From the NCBI RefSeq assembly GCF_000143415.4, contig NW_003314290.1, positions 673,470 through 737,469 of the forward strand: a stretch of DNA of 64,000 bases, given 5' to 3'. Positions 23,800 through 35,679 of the stretch are shown here, in pieces (positions within the stretch are counted from its first letter, which is position 1; each line of letters begins with the position of its first letter). The position numbers and the translations under genes were made by a program. A model generated the notes under the pieces. That model was given only the letters and a program-made list of their open reading frames with translations, was not told where the DNA came from and did not search any database. This DNA comes from Selaginella moellendorffii (lineage: Eukaryota > Streptophyta > Lycopodiopsida > Selaginellales > Selaginellaceae).

Positions 23800-23945
23800 G
23801 GGGTGCAGTTTAGTATCAAGCTTGACCCAAATCAGTTACATGGAACTTTTTCTTACCACGCTAGAAGCCATTGGTCTTTTCCAGCAACAGCGTGTCCACT
23901 CTCCTTGATGTGCACAGCGATTCGAGCCGCGGCCTCAAACTCCAG
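23800..23945. pseudogene. Third copy of the RCL1-end/DExH-end junction
   Basis: The + strand carries GVQFSIKLDPNQLHGTF and the opposite strand carries EFEAAARIAVHIKESGH. This is the same tail-to-tail junction as at 13158-13359 and 20212-20481, here cut off after the word for LEFE. Confidence 0.5.
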
Positions 23946-24387
23946 ATTCTTGAGCTATGGTGACAAGTCTGACACCGCTGTAGCTAGGGCGGTGACAAAC
24001 CTCGACACCTCGCAATGCCCTAGAAATCCCGCTCGCCCAAAAGCGCTAGATCTAATCCGTCAGACTTTTTTTGCTAAATCTCACGATAACCCTAAATCTC
24101 ACAATTAAGTTTTGCACTTGAGGGCACCACCAAGAATCATAACAGCTTGCAGCAAAAGGTCAATCTTTCTTCTTAGTTCATAACACACCCTTCTTTGGCA
24201 AGCAATTGGAAAATCTTAGACAGGCACATAGAACCAAGCACACAGTAGGTTCGTGTTTGTTTATATCCCTAGCCTCCACCACATAATAAATACTATTTCA
24301 TATTTCTTTTGCAAATTTGAGTTTGTTTACAAACACAAACCTGCATAAGCTATAGTTCTCTAGCTTTGTACTAAGAAATTTTAAACT
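23946..24387. other. Spacer before the Helitron coding relic
   Basis: Mixed-composition DNA with two CCCTAAATCTCAC-like words near 24075-24100. The Helitron 5' end (expected to begin TC) probably lies here or upstream but could not be fixed. Confidence 0.35.
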
Positions 24388-27300
24388 ATGCCTCGCCTTC
24401 ATCATCTTCTTAGAACTATAAGAAATACCAATCATTTTGATAAGAATTTTGATACAAATAATTTTGATAAACACTCTGAACCACTTCAAATTACTTCAGA
24501 TCAAAATGAAATATATACACATCAAGCAATATCCACTAGACCATCTCCACCTTCACAAACCACACTAGCAAGTCACACTATTTACAAAGATTCACAAATT
24601 TCAACTTTTGAAATTGGTTTTTTATCATCTATTTGTTTTTTTTGTAATGCATCACATTTTAAAGATGAGAACATTGCTATGTGTTGTCATCATGGTCAAG
24701 TGATATTGCCACCTGTATTACCTTTGCCAAATACTTTACTTACGCTTTATAAGCAAAACAAAAACTCTAATTTCCAAACTAATATTAAACATTATAATAG
24801 TGCTCTTGCATTTGCATCAATGGGTGCTAACATTGATGCTTTAAGGGGTAATGGTCCTTATTGCTTTAGAATTCATGGACAGATTTACCATAGTGTCATG
24901 TCATCACATTCTTCTAGCAATCAAAGTCCATCTTATGGCCAACTTTATATGCTAGATACACAAGAAGCCACAGACATAAGGCATCAAAACCCATTTAATA
25001 CAAGTTGCGAGTGAGATTTATTATTACATCTTGATACACTCCTTCGTCATATTAATCCATATGCACAGGCTTATAGAATGATGTATGAAATGGAACAAAA
25101 AGAACTTCATGAAGTACTAGTTACAGTCCGACCTTTATGTGGCATTTATATGTTACTAAGGAATGAAGAAACCAATCCTCGACATTATAATATACCACAA
25201 AAAAATGAAGTTGCTGTTGTTTTTGTTAGCGAGAATGGAGAACCCCCACATAGATGTGAAATTTGTATACATCCTACGGCAAATCTTTCTAGAACGATTT
25301 CAACACTTAATATTAATTGTGATCCTATGGTTTATCCTTTGATATTTCCTTTTGGTGATAAAGGATGGCATACTAATATTTTGAATACACAAAGACGTCG
25401 AATTACATTACTTCTATATTATGCATACCGTTTATCTAAAAGAGACACACTACAATTAGGTTTTGACCAAATCTTACATGCTGGCAAGCTTACTCAACAA
25501 TATATTGTTAATGCTTATGTCAAAGTTGAGAGTAATAGCCTATATTACTATCGTACCCACCAAAAACAATTATGAGTAGAAATGTATACTGGTCTTATGG
25601 ATTATGTTGCAAATCGTGCTTCTAATGAAATATGAACCCTGGTAAAATTGTTATACTACCTTCAAGTTTTGGTGGTGGCCTTAGAGCAATGCAACAAAAT
25701 TATCAAGATGCAATGGCAATTGTTGCTCATTACTCAAAACTAGATATTTTCATTACTTTCACTTGCAACCCTAAATGGCCAGAAATTATAGGAAATCTAC
25801 ATCCAAATGAAGGCTCTGAAGACCGTCCTAATTTGGTTTCTAGAGTTTTCCATATTAAGTTTAAAAATTTTTTGAAAGATATAACAAAAAGACATATATT
25901 TGGAAAATGTATAGCATATATATATGTAATTAAGTTCCAAAAATGAGGTCTCCCACATTGTCATTTTCTAGGAATTCTAGCCCATGAAAATAAAATTAGA
26001 GACCGTGATGCAATTAATCAATATATCATGGCTGGATTACCTAATCCAAATTAATATGGCTTGAACAGGTATTGCAAGCACTTTACTACATAATGGCCAA
26101 ACATCACATATGACTTTTAAATTTCTTGTTCCAATAAATGAAACTTCTAGTTTTGCTATTATAGCTAATAGTGAAGCAAGTCAAAAAATTAAGAATGCAC
26201 ATGTGTTAATATGGGATGAAATTAGCATGGTTCACACACATGCATTTTCTGCCATTAACTTAGCTTTACAAGATATAAAAAAAAAAAATATTACCTTTTG
26301 GAGGCATTATTATTATTACAAGTGGTGACTTTAGACAAACACTACCAGTTATTCCACATGGTCATCGAGCACAAATCGTTTCAAATTCAATAAAAATGAA
26401 TAGGTTATGGAAATTTTTTAGAACACTTCCACTAAAAAAGAATATAAGACTACTTGAAAACAACTCTTTATGGGCTAATTGACTTCTTCAAATTGGAAAT
26501 GGTAATAATTACGTGAATTTACCAAATTTACCTTTAGAATCTATTATATTGCCTTACACACAAGTAATAATGTCCTCTCTTGTTGATTTTGTTTTTCCAT
26601 CTCTACAAGATATTTCAAACCCCTATATTGCAGCTAATAGAGTCATACTTACCCCACTTAATGATGATACTTTTCCTATGTTATAGTCTCTTCCTTACCT
26701 GGTGACATACATATTTATGAAAGTATTGACTTTGTTGATACTGAACACCCAGAAGATTTTCTAATTGAATTCCTAAATTCCATTACTCCTTTTGGTCTTC
26801 CACCACATAAACTCTTACTTAAAGAAAGCGTTATCTTTATTCTATTAAGGAATATATGTCCATCAATTGGACTATGTAATGGTACACACCTCATCCTTAA
26901 ACATGCTTTACCAACAGTTCTAGACTGTGAAATTGTATTAAGCCAATTCAAAGGTACATGGACTTTCATCCCTTGAATCACACTCACACCTTTAGACACA
27001 GAAATTCCATTTAAAATGTCCAGAAGACAATTTCCAATACATTTGGGGTATTGCCCTACAATCTCTAAGTGTCAAGGCTAGACATTTGACCAAGTTGGAA
27101 TACACTTGCCACATTCAGTTTTCACCCACAGCCAACTTTATGTGGCTTTATCAAGATGCACATCACCAACAAGATTAAGTATTAAAGTACAAAACACATC
27201 ACTCTAAGGACAGTTATTCCCTTTAAGTCCTTCTATCAACACAGTCTATAAGGAGGTTTTATACTAAATGCTCCATATATTGTTTATAGCATTGAAAGAA

Positions 27301-27410
27301 ATTCTTGATATGTAAATACAAGCTTTTCAAAGCCATTTTATTTATTAATTAGACTTAACATTCAAAACTATAATTTGCTAATAGAACAGCATATGCTGGG
27401 CAAGTGCTAG
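24388..27410 (+). mobile_element. Decayed autonomous Helitron (Rep/helicase) with intact 3' end
   Basis: The + strand carries the Helitron N-terminal domain (SICFFCNASHFKDENIAMCC; RGNGPYCFRIHGQIYH) at 24600-25000, then NINCDPMVYPLIFPFGDKGW and LPSSFGGGLRAMQQNYQDAM. DIFITFTCNPKWPEI follows, then the HUH endonuclease motif GLPHCHFLGIL at about 25945 after an in-frame TGA. Helicase text follows: [50 protein letters not shown] and QLYVALSRCTSPTRL. The Rep catalytic Tyr region and helicase Walker A are missing. The 3' end is hairpin CAGCATATGCTG, GGCAAGTG and CTAG at 27407-27410, then T. Rolling-circle transposition is established for this family; this copy is dead in coding capacity. Confidence 0.88.
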
Positions 27411-27499
27411 TGTATTGTATAATCACTACTTTAAACATACAAAACTTTCATAAAAGATATATATTCCCCTTACCTTAGGGCTTAGGGATGGATAATTTT

Positions 27500-29980
27500 C
27501 AATCCCTGTCGCCAGCGGCGATTCGGGAGCTCCCCATTGCGTGACGGACAATGCTGCAATCTGGTGCTTCTTCCTCCTCCTGCGGCTGTAAGTAGCAACT
27601 CAGGAGCTCCGGCAGCAAGAAATTCGTCGAAATTCCCGCCGTCGCGAGTCGTGGCATTCGCATCACTCCTCCAGCAATGCGGCCGCTCCAGATCACTGCC
27701 CGAGGGCCGGAGAATCCACGCCGAGATCGTCGACACCGGCCTGGGCAAGGATCTCTTCCTGGGCAACCATCTCATCCAAATGTATGGCAAATGCGGCGCC
27801 ATGGAAGAGGCCAGGGCCGTCTTCGAGAAGATAGAGTCTCCAAACATTTTCTCCTGGAGCATCATCATCGGTGCCTGCGTCGACAACGGCCTCGCCAGGA
27901 GAGCTCTCGAGCTCTACCACTGGATGGATCATGAAGGCGTCAGGCTCGACATGGTGGTGCTCATCAATCCCGTCAGCGCTTGCTCGAGCCTGGGCTCCCT
28001 AGATCATGGAAGAGCTCTCGAAGCTCGAATCACTTCCATGGGATTCCACCTCCATCCCGTGGTCTGGAACTCGCTGCTCAACATGTACTGCAAGGCCGGG
28101 AGCATCGACAACGCGAGGAAGTTCTTCCAGGACATGGCTGGCGACCAGAGTGTTGTCTCGTGGACGGCAATGATCTCTGGCTTTGCTCTCCACGGCTGTG
28201 AGGACCTCGCACTGGATTTCTTCCGGAAGATGGTGGCAGAGGGGGTGAGGCCGAACGAAGTGACTTTCGTGAGTATACTCGGTGCCTGTGCCGCCGCCTG
28301 AGATGTCAAGCATGGCACGGCCATCCACGAGCTCGTGGAGAGCTCCGAGTTTGGCAGTAGCTACTTGAGCGTCGGGACCGCGCTGATCGACATGTATGGG
28401 AAGTGCGGGAGGCCGGAGCTGGCGTCAAGAGTTTTTGAGAAGATGGAGCGCAGAGATCTGGTGGTCTGGAACGCAATGATCACAGTGTGCTCGCAGCAAG
28501 GACTGGAGGAACAGGCTCTGAGATGATGGACTTGGAGGGGCATACTCCCGACGAGGTCACTCTCGTCACAGCCCTCGAGGCCTGCTCCAACTTAAACTTG
28601 CTCGCTGCCGGGAAGAAACTCCATGAGCTCATTCTCGACGCCGGTCTCGACTCCTCGATCGTGAGGAACTCGCTGCTCAACATGTATGGGAAGTGCGGTG
28701 GCCTGGACGAAGCGAGGAGAGTGTTTGAGCGCTGCGGTGACTGCCGGAACTTGATCACCTGGAGCACGATGATCGCGGCTTACAGCTTGAATGGAGACGG
28801 CAGGCAGGCACTCTCGCTGTACAAGAAGATGGATCTCGAGGGACTGGAGCCGGACGAGTACACTTTCACGAGCCTCCTGGACGCGTGCTCCATAGCCGGC
28901 GACACTCTCACCGAGGGACGAGCTCTCCACAGGCGCCTCGAGGCCAAGGGACTGGAGAAGAAGATGGTGCTCGCGACTGCTCTCATCAACATGTATGGAC
29001 GATACGGCCAGCTCGAGGACGCGCTGAGAGTCTTTGAGAAGATGAACCACTGGAACTTGGTGGCCTGGACGGCTCTCATAGCGGCCTTTGCTCAGCACGG
29101 CAACGTCCACGCGATCGATCTCTCGTGGAGAATGCATCTCGAGGGCGTCCAAGCTGACAACATCGTCTTCCTCAGCGTGCTCCACGCTTGCAGCCACGCC
29201 GTGGTCCTTGAGGCCGGACTGAGCTGCTTCCAGGAAATGGTGGCCGACTTTGGAGTGAGAGGTGGCGCTGCTCACTACAGCTGCATGGTGGATCTCCTGG
29301 CCCGCTGTGGACGAGTTGCCGAGGCCGAGGAGTTGCTCCACAGCATGCCTTTCGAGCCGGCTCACATGGAGATGAAGACGCTGCTAGCTGCGTGCCGGGT
29401 GAGCGGAGATACTCCCCGGGGAGCTCGGGTGGCGCGTCTCGCATCGGGTCTGATACCGCATGACGCCGCTCCCTACGTGCTCATGTCTCACGCTTACGCC
29501 GCCGTGGAGAAGTGGGACGAGGTGGCGGAAGTCCAAGAGAGAATGGCGAAGCTTGGCGTGAAGAAGCCGAGGGGCTGGAGCTGCGTGGAGGTGAAGAACA
29601 GGGTCCATCAGTTCTTTGCTGGGAACTTCTCGTGGCATTCGGAGGCTGCCGAGATCGAGGTGGAGCTGCGGCGGTTGCAAGCGGTCGTGAAGGAGGGCGG
29701 CTACATTCCAGATACTGGACAGATCGGGCACCGTCTTGAGGAGGATGGCAAGGAGGATCTGCTGGCTCTCCACAGCGAACGTGTGGCTATCGCGTTTGGA
29801 CTGCTGCGAGTTCCGGCGGGGCTTCCCATTCACGTCGTGAAGAACCTCCGGGTGTGCTCCGACTGCCATGCAGTGGCCAAGATCATTTCCAGGAGTGTGG
29901 GAAGGAGGATCGTGGTGAGAGATGCGTACCGGTTCCACCGCTTTGAGAATGGCACTTGCTCCTGTGGAGACTACTGGTGA
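27500..29980 (+). pseudogene. PPR-DYW gene, broken right-arm paralog
   Basis: Inverted paralog of 7059-9545. It encodes PLS-type PPR repeats, E motifs and a complete DYW end (HSERVAIAFGLL, CSDCHAV, CGDYW). Two lesions are visible against the open left copy. A CGA codon is TGA at about 28300, after LGACAAA. A 10-base loss after EEQALR at about 28523 shifts the frame. The remaining open parts are 27537-28301, 28335-28526 and about 28530-29980. The last could encode a ~480-residue truncated DYW protein starting at the ATG in ATGATGGACTTGG. No start codon equivalent to a full-length gene is visible. Confidence 0.85.
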
Positions 29981-30088
29981 TCAGCTTGTAGAAGACCTGG
30001 AGCTTGTGATGTAGAGCAAGCCCAGCCGCCATCGATCTCGTGCAGCTCTTCACGTCCAATATGAAACTCGACGATCACCAAGGCCAAG

Positions 30089-33000
30089 TCATGGAACTGC
30101 GTCGGCTCCTGCGAATATATTGGAAAGCGCCACCCCCGCTGCCGAATCACCCGGATTCCACCGCAAGACTTGGCCCGCCACCTTTCTCCCACGCTCCACA
30201 TCGCCGTGGACTTTACACGCGGAGAGCAGCGTCATCCAGGGGAGCTCGTCCCGGCTGAACGGGATCCTCTTGATCACCTCCTCCGCCTCGTCCAGGAAGC
30301 CAGCGCGTCCCAGGAGATCCGTCATGCCGCTGTAGTGGCTGGGCAGCGGAGCTATGCCGTAGTCGTGCCGCAGTGACGCGAAGATGGTCTTGGCCTGCTC
30401 CAGCCTGCCCGCGTGGCTGCAAGCCCAGAAGACGACGATGAAAGTCACGTCGGTTGGCTTGATCCCTTCTCGCTGCATCCGCAAGAACTGCTTGAGAGCC
30501 TCCTCGGCGTCGCCGTTTTGCGCCAGTGCCGCCACCAGGACGTTCCAGCTGCTGGCGTCCTTGGCGCGGATCCTCTCAAATGCCTGCCGAGCTCCACCCA
30601 AGCTCGCGCACTTCCCAAACATGTCCACCAGCGCGTTCCCGACGAAGAGCTCCGAGTCGGCCCCTCTCTCCGCTATGAGCTCGTGGACCCTTCGTCCCTC
30701 GGCGAGCGAGGCCTCGCCAGCGCAAGCTCCCAGCATCGTCGTCCAGGTGATGCTGTTTGGTTCCGTCCCCTCGGCTATCATCCGGCGGAAGAGCCTCACT
30801 GCTTCCTTGGCCATGTCTCGCTCGACGTAGGCTCCAAGTATCATGTTCCAGGTGATCACGTCCCGCTCCTCCATCTCCTCGAACAGCTTGCGAGTATCTG
30901 CGAGGCGCCCGACGTGAATGTAGGCTCCCAAGAGTCCGTTCCAGCTTCCCAAGTTCTTCTGAGGCATCCTCTGGAAGGCCGCGAGCGCGTCGTCGAGGCT
31001 CCAGCACTTGGCAAACATGTGAACGGCGGCGTTTCCGACTGACACGTCCGCTTCCAGGCCGGACTCTCGAATGATGCTGTGAAGCTGCTTGGCTCGGTCC
31101 AGGAGCCGTGGAGTTGCGCAGGTGGTGAGTATGGTGCTGAAGGTGGCGCTGTTTGGAGCCGTACCTTGGAGCTGCATACGCTCGAACAGCTCCAGAGCGT
31201 TTCGAAACTCGCCATTCCGGACGCTGCCTTCAATCACTGCGTTCCAAGTCACCACATCGTCCCGCTGCTTCTCCATTCTCTGGAACACTCTCTGTACCTC
31301 GTCCAGCTTTCCAAGCTTGGCATAGGTGTGAAGAAGCGCGTTCCCGACGAGAGCATCAAGGGACTCCACTCGCTTCTCGACTTCCAGAGCACGTATTAGA
31401 CCGTCTTCAAACGCTGCCGGAGTCGAGCAGGTGCTAAGAAAGGTGACGAAAGTCACGCTGTTCGGCTGCACTCCTTCCAGCTGCATCTGATAGAAGATCC
31501 GGAAGGCCTCCTTGTCGCAGTTGTGGTGGACGTAGGCTGCGATCATCGCATTCCAGGACACGACGTTGCGTTGGGCCATCTTCTGGAAGCACTCCAGAGC
31601 GTCTTGTAGAGTTCCGCAGTTCGCGTACATGCTCACGAGAGCATTCCCGACCACAAGTTCCGACTCACAGCCGCGCTCGATAACCAGAGCATGGATCTCT
31701 CTGCCTTCTTCCAGCATTTCCGGACCTGTGCAAGCCGCCAAGGCCGAGGCGAGCGTGAAACCGTCCGGAAGTAATGCTTCTTCTTTCTCCATTTGCTGGA
31801 AGAGCTCGAGAGCCGCTTCGCTGTATCCGTCTTGAGCATAAACCGAGATCATCGTGGTCCACAGCACTACGTCCTTCTGTAATATAGAATCGAAAACTCT
31901 CCTGGCTTCATCTATGCTGGCGCACCTGCTGTATGCCTTCACAAGAGCACTGCCAACAGCTTCTTCCGACTCAAAGCCGCTCGAATGGATTCGATGATGC
32001 ACCAATTTCGTCCGTGAGAGCCACTTCGGACTTTGGCTGTCGCAGGAGCTAAGTAGCGTAAGATAGGTGCTCTTGTTTGCAGCGAAGCCTTGCAGCTGCA
32101 TTTCGTGAAAGAGCTGAAATGCCTCCTCGTAACAGTGTTCTTCAGTGCATGCTCCAATTGCACCGTTCCAAGACGCAACGTCCCGCTCATCCATCTCAAA
32201 GAACAGCATCCTTGCTTCGTTGAACATTTTGTGTTGAATGTACGTCTCAATCATCGTATTCCACACGACTATAGCTGGTCGATCCATCTTCTCAAAGATC
32301 GTGACCGCGTCGTGAACGCTTTGGCACCTACTGTACATGATCAAAAGAGCATTTCCCACGATATCGTCAGACTCGAGTCCACTCTCAAAAGCACAGGAAT
32401 GAATCGTCTTACCCTGTGGAAGAGCTGCAGGACCGGCACACGCTCCGAGGACAGTAGCGAAGGTTATCCTGTCCGGCAAAGAGCTTTTCAGCAGCATGCT
32501 TCTAAACAGTTGAATGGCATCTTCGTTGCGACTGTGCTGGACGTAAGCCGCCGTCATGACGTTCCAACTCACAGCGTCTGTTTGAGCCGCCTCGTTGAAA
32601 ACAGACTTGGCATCGTCAAGGCTCCCACACTTGCTGTACATGTTGACAAGCGCATTTGCAACAAAGACATCAGAGTCGTATCCAAAGCCACGCAAGCGAG
32701 AATGGATGAGTTTACCTTGCGCGAGAGCGTCTGGAGCCAGGCACGCACCAAGAGCTATCACAAGAGTAGACTTGTTGCTATGAACTGTTTCGTCCATCTC
32801 CATTTGCTGGTAGAGCCGCAGAGCCTGCGAGTGCTGCCCATGCTGCACGTAAGCAGCTATCATAGTGTTCCAGGAAATCACGTCTCTCATCTTGAAGCTG
32901 TCGAAGAGCTCTCGAGCGTTTCTCAAGCCTCCACACTTGCCATAAGCGTTGATGAGAGCATTCTCCACAATGGTGTCTGCCGCAAAACCACGCTCCATGA

Positions 33001-33898
33001 TCCAAGAGCCTAGCCTCTTGCATGCTGCTATGCTGCTGCAAGCGCTCAACGCCGTGACCATCGTGACTTTAACCGGAGAGAGCCCCTCTAGCTGCATTTC
33101 CCGAAAGCGCTGCATCGCGATATCCTTTCGATCGTGCCTTGCAAGCGCTGAGATGATCGCGTTCCACGAAACCACGTCTCGGATCTTCATTCTCTCGAAC
33201 ACCATGGTGGCGGACTTCAAGCTCCCACACTTGCTATACATGTTGACGAGAGCGTTGCCCAGAACTACGTCCGAATCGAGCAGGCCTCTCTCCTCAACCA
33301 GCGCAAAAATCCTGTTCGCAGCTTCCAGCGCCGACGGATCGCAGCACGCGCTTACAACAGCCACGAAGGTGACGCTGTCTGGCTCGATTCTTCCATCTTC
33401 TTGCATCGCCTGGAAGAGTTCCATGGCCTCTTTGCAATGACCAGCCTGGGCATATGCCGTGATGACCGCGTTCCAGGATATAACATCCCTGTGATCCATC
33501 CCATCGAAGACCTCTCTCGCGAGAGCCAGGCTGCCGCACTTCCCATACATGTTGACCAGCGCATTCCCCACGGAGATCTGTGTCAGGAGCCCCGATTCGA
33601 TCACCAGGAGATGGATGAACTTCCCTGCGGCGAGACTTTGGATCCGGACGCACGATTTGAGCGCTGTGATGAAGGAGACGTTGTCCGGCAGCAATCCATG
33701 GAGCAGCATTCGCCGAAATATCGCCAGCGCCTTGCCTGGATCGCCATTGCAGTTGCAAGAAGCGATGGCGCTGGTCCAGAGGACGAGATTCCGGCTCCAT
33801 GAGTGGAGATCGTGCTGCGATTGAGGATTAACTGCGAAAGAGTGGAAGAAAAGGCGTGTGATCCTCAGCAAACCCTTGCTAATTCCAAAGCGCATCAA
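30089..33898 (-). CDS. Giant PLS-class PPR protein, E-type end, no DYW
   Basis: One uninterrupted frame of 1269 residues with no introns. It consists almost wholly of alternating P, L and S PPR motifs (more than 30), such as VGNALVNMYGKCGSLALARE and NVVSWNAMIAAYVHHNCDKE. The end has a partial E1-like region (WMTLLSACKVHGDVERGRKV, then NPGDSAAGVALSNIF) and stops, so there is no DYW deaminase domain. Such proteins bind organelle RNA and may recruit a DYW partner in trans. Most PLS proteins have 10-20 motifs, so this is long. It converges with the DYW pseudogene, with only 108 bases between the stops. The ATG at 33898 is the first of two adjacent Met codons; a basic start (MMRFGISKGLLRITRLFFH) fits an organelle-targeting peptide. 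Confidence 0.9.
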   Translation of the reverse strand: MMRFGISKGLLRITRLFFHSFAVNPQSQHDLHSWSRNLVLWTSAIASCNCNGDPGKALAIFRRMLLHGLLPDNVSFITALKSCVRIQSLAAGKFIHLLVIESGLLTQISVGNALVNMYGKCGSLALAREVFDGMDHRDVISWNAVITAYAQAGHCKEAMELFQAMQEDGRIEPDSVTFVAVVSACCDPSALEAANRIFALVEERGLLDSDVVLGNALVNMYSKCGSLKSATMVFERMKIRDVVSWNAIISALARHDRKDIAMQRFREMQLEGLSPVKVTMVTALSACSSIAACKRLGSWIMERGFAADTIVENALINAYGKCGGLRNARELFDSFKMRDVISWNTMIAAYVQHGQHSQALRLYQQMEMDETVHSNKSTLVIALGACLAPDALAQGKLIHSRLRGFGYDSDVFVANALVNMYSKCGSLDDAKSVFNEAAQTDAVSWNVMTAAYVQHSRNEDAIQLFRSMLLKSSLPDRITFATVLGACAGPAALPQGKTIHSCAFESGLESDDIVGNALLIMYSRCQSVHDAVTIFEKMDRPAIVVWNTMIETYIQHKMFNEARMLFFEMDERDVASWNGAIGACTEEHCYEEAFQLFHEMQLQGFAANKSTYLTLLSSCDSQSPKWLSRTKLVHHRIHSSGFESEEAVGSALVKAYSRCASIDEARRVFDSILQKDVVLWTTMISVYAQDGYSEAALELFQQMEKEEALLPDGFTLASALAACTGPEMLEEGREIHALVIERGCESELVVGNALVSMYANCGTLQDALECFQKMAQRNVVSWNAMIAAYVHHNCDKEAFRIFYQMQLEGVQPNSVTFVTFLSTCSTPAAFEDGLIRALEVEKRVESLDALVGNALLHTYAKLGKLDEVQRVFQRMEKQRDDVVTWNAVIEGSVRNGEFRNALELFERMQLQGTAPNSATFSTILTTCATPRLLDRAKQLHSIIRESGLEADVSVGNAAVHMFAKCWSLDDALAAFQRMPQKNLGSWNGLLGAYIHVGRLADTRKLFEEMEERDVITWNMILGAYVERDMAKEAVRLFRRMIAEGTEPNSITWTTMLGACAGEASLAEGRRVHELIAERGADSELFVGNALVDMFGKCASLGGARQAFERIRAKDASSWNVLVAALAQNGDAEEALKQFLRMQREGIKPTDVTFIVVFWACSHAGRLEQAKTIFASLRHDYGIAPLPSHYSGMTDLLGRAGFLDEAEEVIKRIPFSRDELPWMTLLSACKVHGDVERGRKVAGQVLRWNPGDSAAGVALSNIFAGADAVP

Positions 33899-34028
33899 AC
33901 GAAGAGCATTTACCCCAGAAAAAGAATCATTCGCTTAGGTCAGCACGTGGAAGACATGCGTTAAAGGCAAGTTTACCACACGGATATTCGTCTCCAAGTG
34001 GAAAAGGTGCGCTAAAGCCACGTGTTTG

Positions 34029-34037
34029 TTTAGGGTT
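34029..34037 (+). promoter_or_regulatory. Telo-box upstream of the transporter
   Basis: TTTAGGGTT lies 45 bases before the ATG. The same word is kept in the broken left-arm copy near 11774-11783. Confidence 0.45.
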
Positions 34038-34081
34038 CGTATCAAAAAAATTTGGAGAGAGGGAACAGAAGGGGGAAGAGA

Positions 34082-35679
34082 ATGGAGAGGAGGCTGTGGA
34101 TTGCGCACCTCTGCCTCGCGATCGTCCAGCTCGACTATGGCGTCTATCACGTCCTCACCAAATTTGCGCTCACCACTGGCGCCAATCAGGTCGTGTTTTG
34201 CGTGTTTCGCGACCTCATCGCGCTCGCCATTCTTGCGCCCCTCGCATTCTTCTACGAGCGGTGAGTGGCGATGTCTTCGTGATTTCTTCTGCCGTGTTCT
34301 TAAAATCGATTGAAATGCGCTCTTTCTTCTACAGGAGGAGCAGGACTCGCGTAAGCTCTCGGCTTTTATTCCATTTCTTCGTCCTGGGACTGTCCGGGTG
34401 AGCGTAAGAATCCCGAAATCTTCGATCCAGAGCTTTACAAGGGGCGTTTGGTTGTTGGAGCAGGATCTTTGGGAACCAGCTACTGTTCTTGCTTGGACTT
34501 AATCTCACCTCTCCCTCGTATGCCGCCGCAGTCCAGCCGGCAATTCCAGTGTTTACGTTTGTGCTCGCCTTGGCCAACGGGTAAGCAAATCTCTCTTCTC
34601 TTGGTGCTTTTGACAAATCAAGGTTTTTCCTCTGAGAAGTGAAGCCAATGTCACAGAGTTTTCTCTGCTTTGAGTTCTTCGACAGAGCTCTCTCTGCTTT
34701 GAGTTCTTCGACAGGGTTTTCTCTTCCACTCGAAGACAATCTCTTTGAGTAGACCATTTCTCTTTTGGATTTTCTGGTTGTAGTGACGCAAACGCGATGT
34801 TTTCTCCAGAACGGAAACTTTGAATTGGACTGGATATGATACTTTAGCGAAAGTGGGAGGAGTCTTTCTCAGCGTTTGTGGAGCGCTGCTCATGGCCTTG
34901 TACAAAGGTCCGCTCCTCTTCGGGCGTACCGAGCATTTGCATCATGGTGGAACTATTGTCGGAGTTTCGTTGTTGCAGAGAATTTCAAGCGCAACCGGTG
35001 CCGAGAACTGGCAGCTGGGAATTCTTTGCCTCCTTGGTAATTGCTTCCTCATGGCTTTGTACATTGCTTATCAGGTAAGCTTTTTGCTGTTCTTTTCTAC
35101 GTCCTCTGCCATTAACTTGGATCGGAACATTTTCTTACCAGGCGCCTGTCTTGGCAAAGTATCCTTTCGGATTGACAGTCACTGCCTACTCGTATCTCTT
35201 TGGAACGCTTCTCATGGCATTTACTGGAGTGCTGGCAGTGGGCGATACGACACAATGGCTTTTCAACCAAGTGGAAGGCTACGCAGTTTTGTACGCGGTA
35301 ACTTGGCTCGAGCTTTCTTTCCATAAGTTCTTCACTGTTTCTCGGTTTTTCACTCCAGGGAATTTTTGCGTCGGCAATCAACTACGTGCTTTTAACTTGG
35401 TCCAACGGTGTTGTTGGCCCGTCGCTCGTCGCGCTTTACATGCCTTTGCAGCCACTTGCCTCCTCTACGCTGGCTTGCGTTTTCCTACGAAGTCCATTGT
35501 TCCTGGGAAGGTAAGAAACTCACTTCCTACTTGTATATCGATAGCTAACAGCGGAAACTTTCTTCAGTGTTCTTGGAGGATTACTCATTGTTGCGGGATT
35601 ACTCCTCGTAACTTGGGGGAAGGCCGTGAGTGAACGCGAGCGGGAGCGTGAAAGCCAGAAACCCCTTCTAGAAAGGTAA
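34082..35679 (+). CDS. WAT1-related (nodulin MtN21/EamA) transporter
   Basis: Seven exons: 34082-34260, 34335-34397, 34464-34580, 34810-35074, 35142-35297, 35359-35510, 35568-35679. They total 1044 bases, 347 residues, typical for the family. Ten hydrophobic segments are expected. Visible family signatures are [20 protein letters not shown] in helix 2, [20 protein letters not shown] in the third and fourth helices, and [20 protein letters not shown] near the end. The protein ends in a hydrophilic tail [14 protein letters not shown]. The family moves auxin, amino acids or other metabolites across tonoplast or plasma membrane; the substrate here cannot be told. The left-arm copy lacks the start codon, making this the only working one in the window. 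Confidence 0.9.

Noticed and set aside
16484-27410. CRISPR-like or phage-like array
   Set aside because: The spaced repeats are eukaryotic transposon ends and no regular repeat-spacer pattern exists; the genome is a plant.
34335-34397. A 16-base microexon (34335-34350) in the transporter
   Set aside because: GTAAGC at 34351 looks like a donor, but no acceptor follows in range and reading through keeps the frame to the next good donor at 34398.
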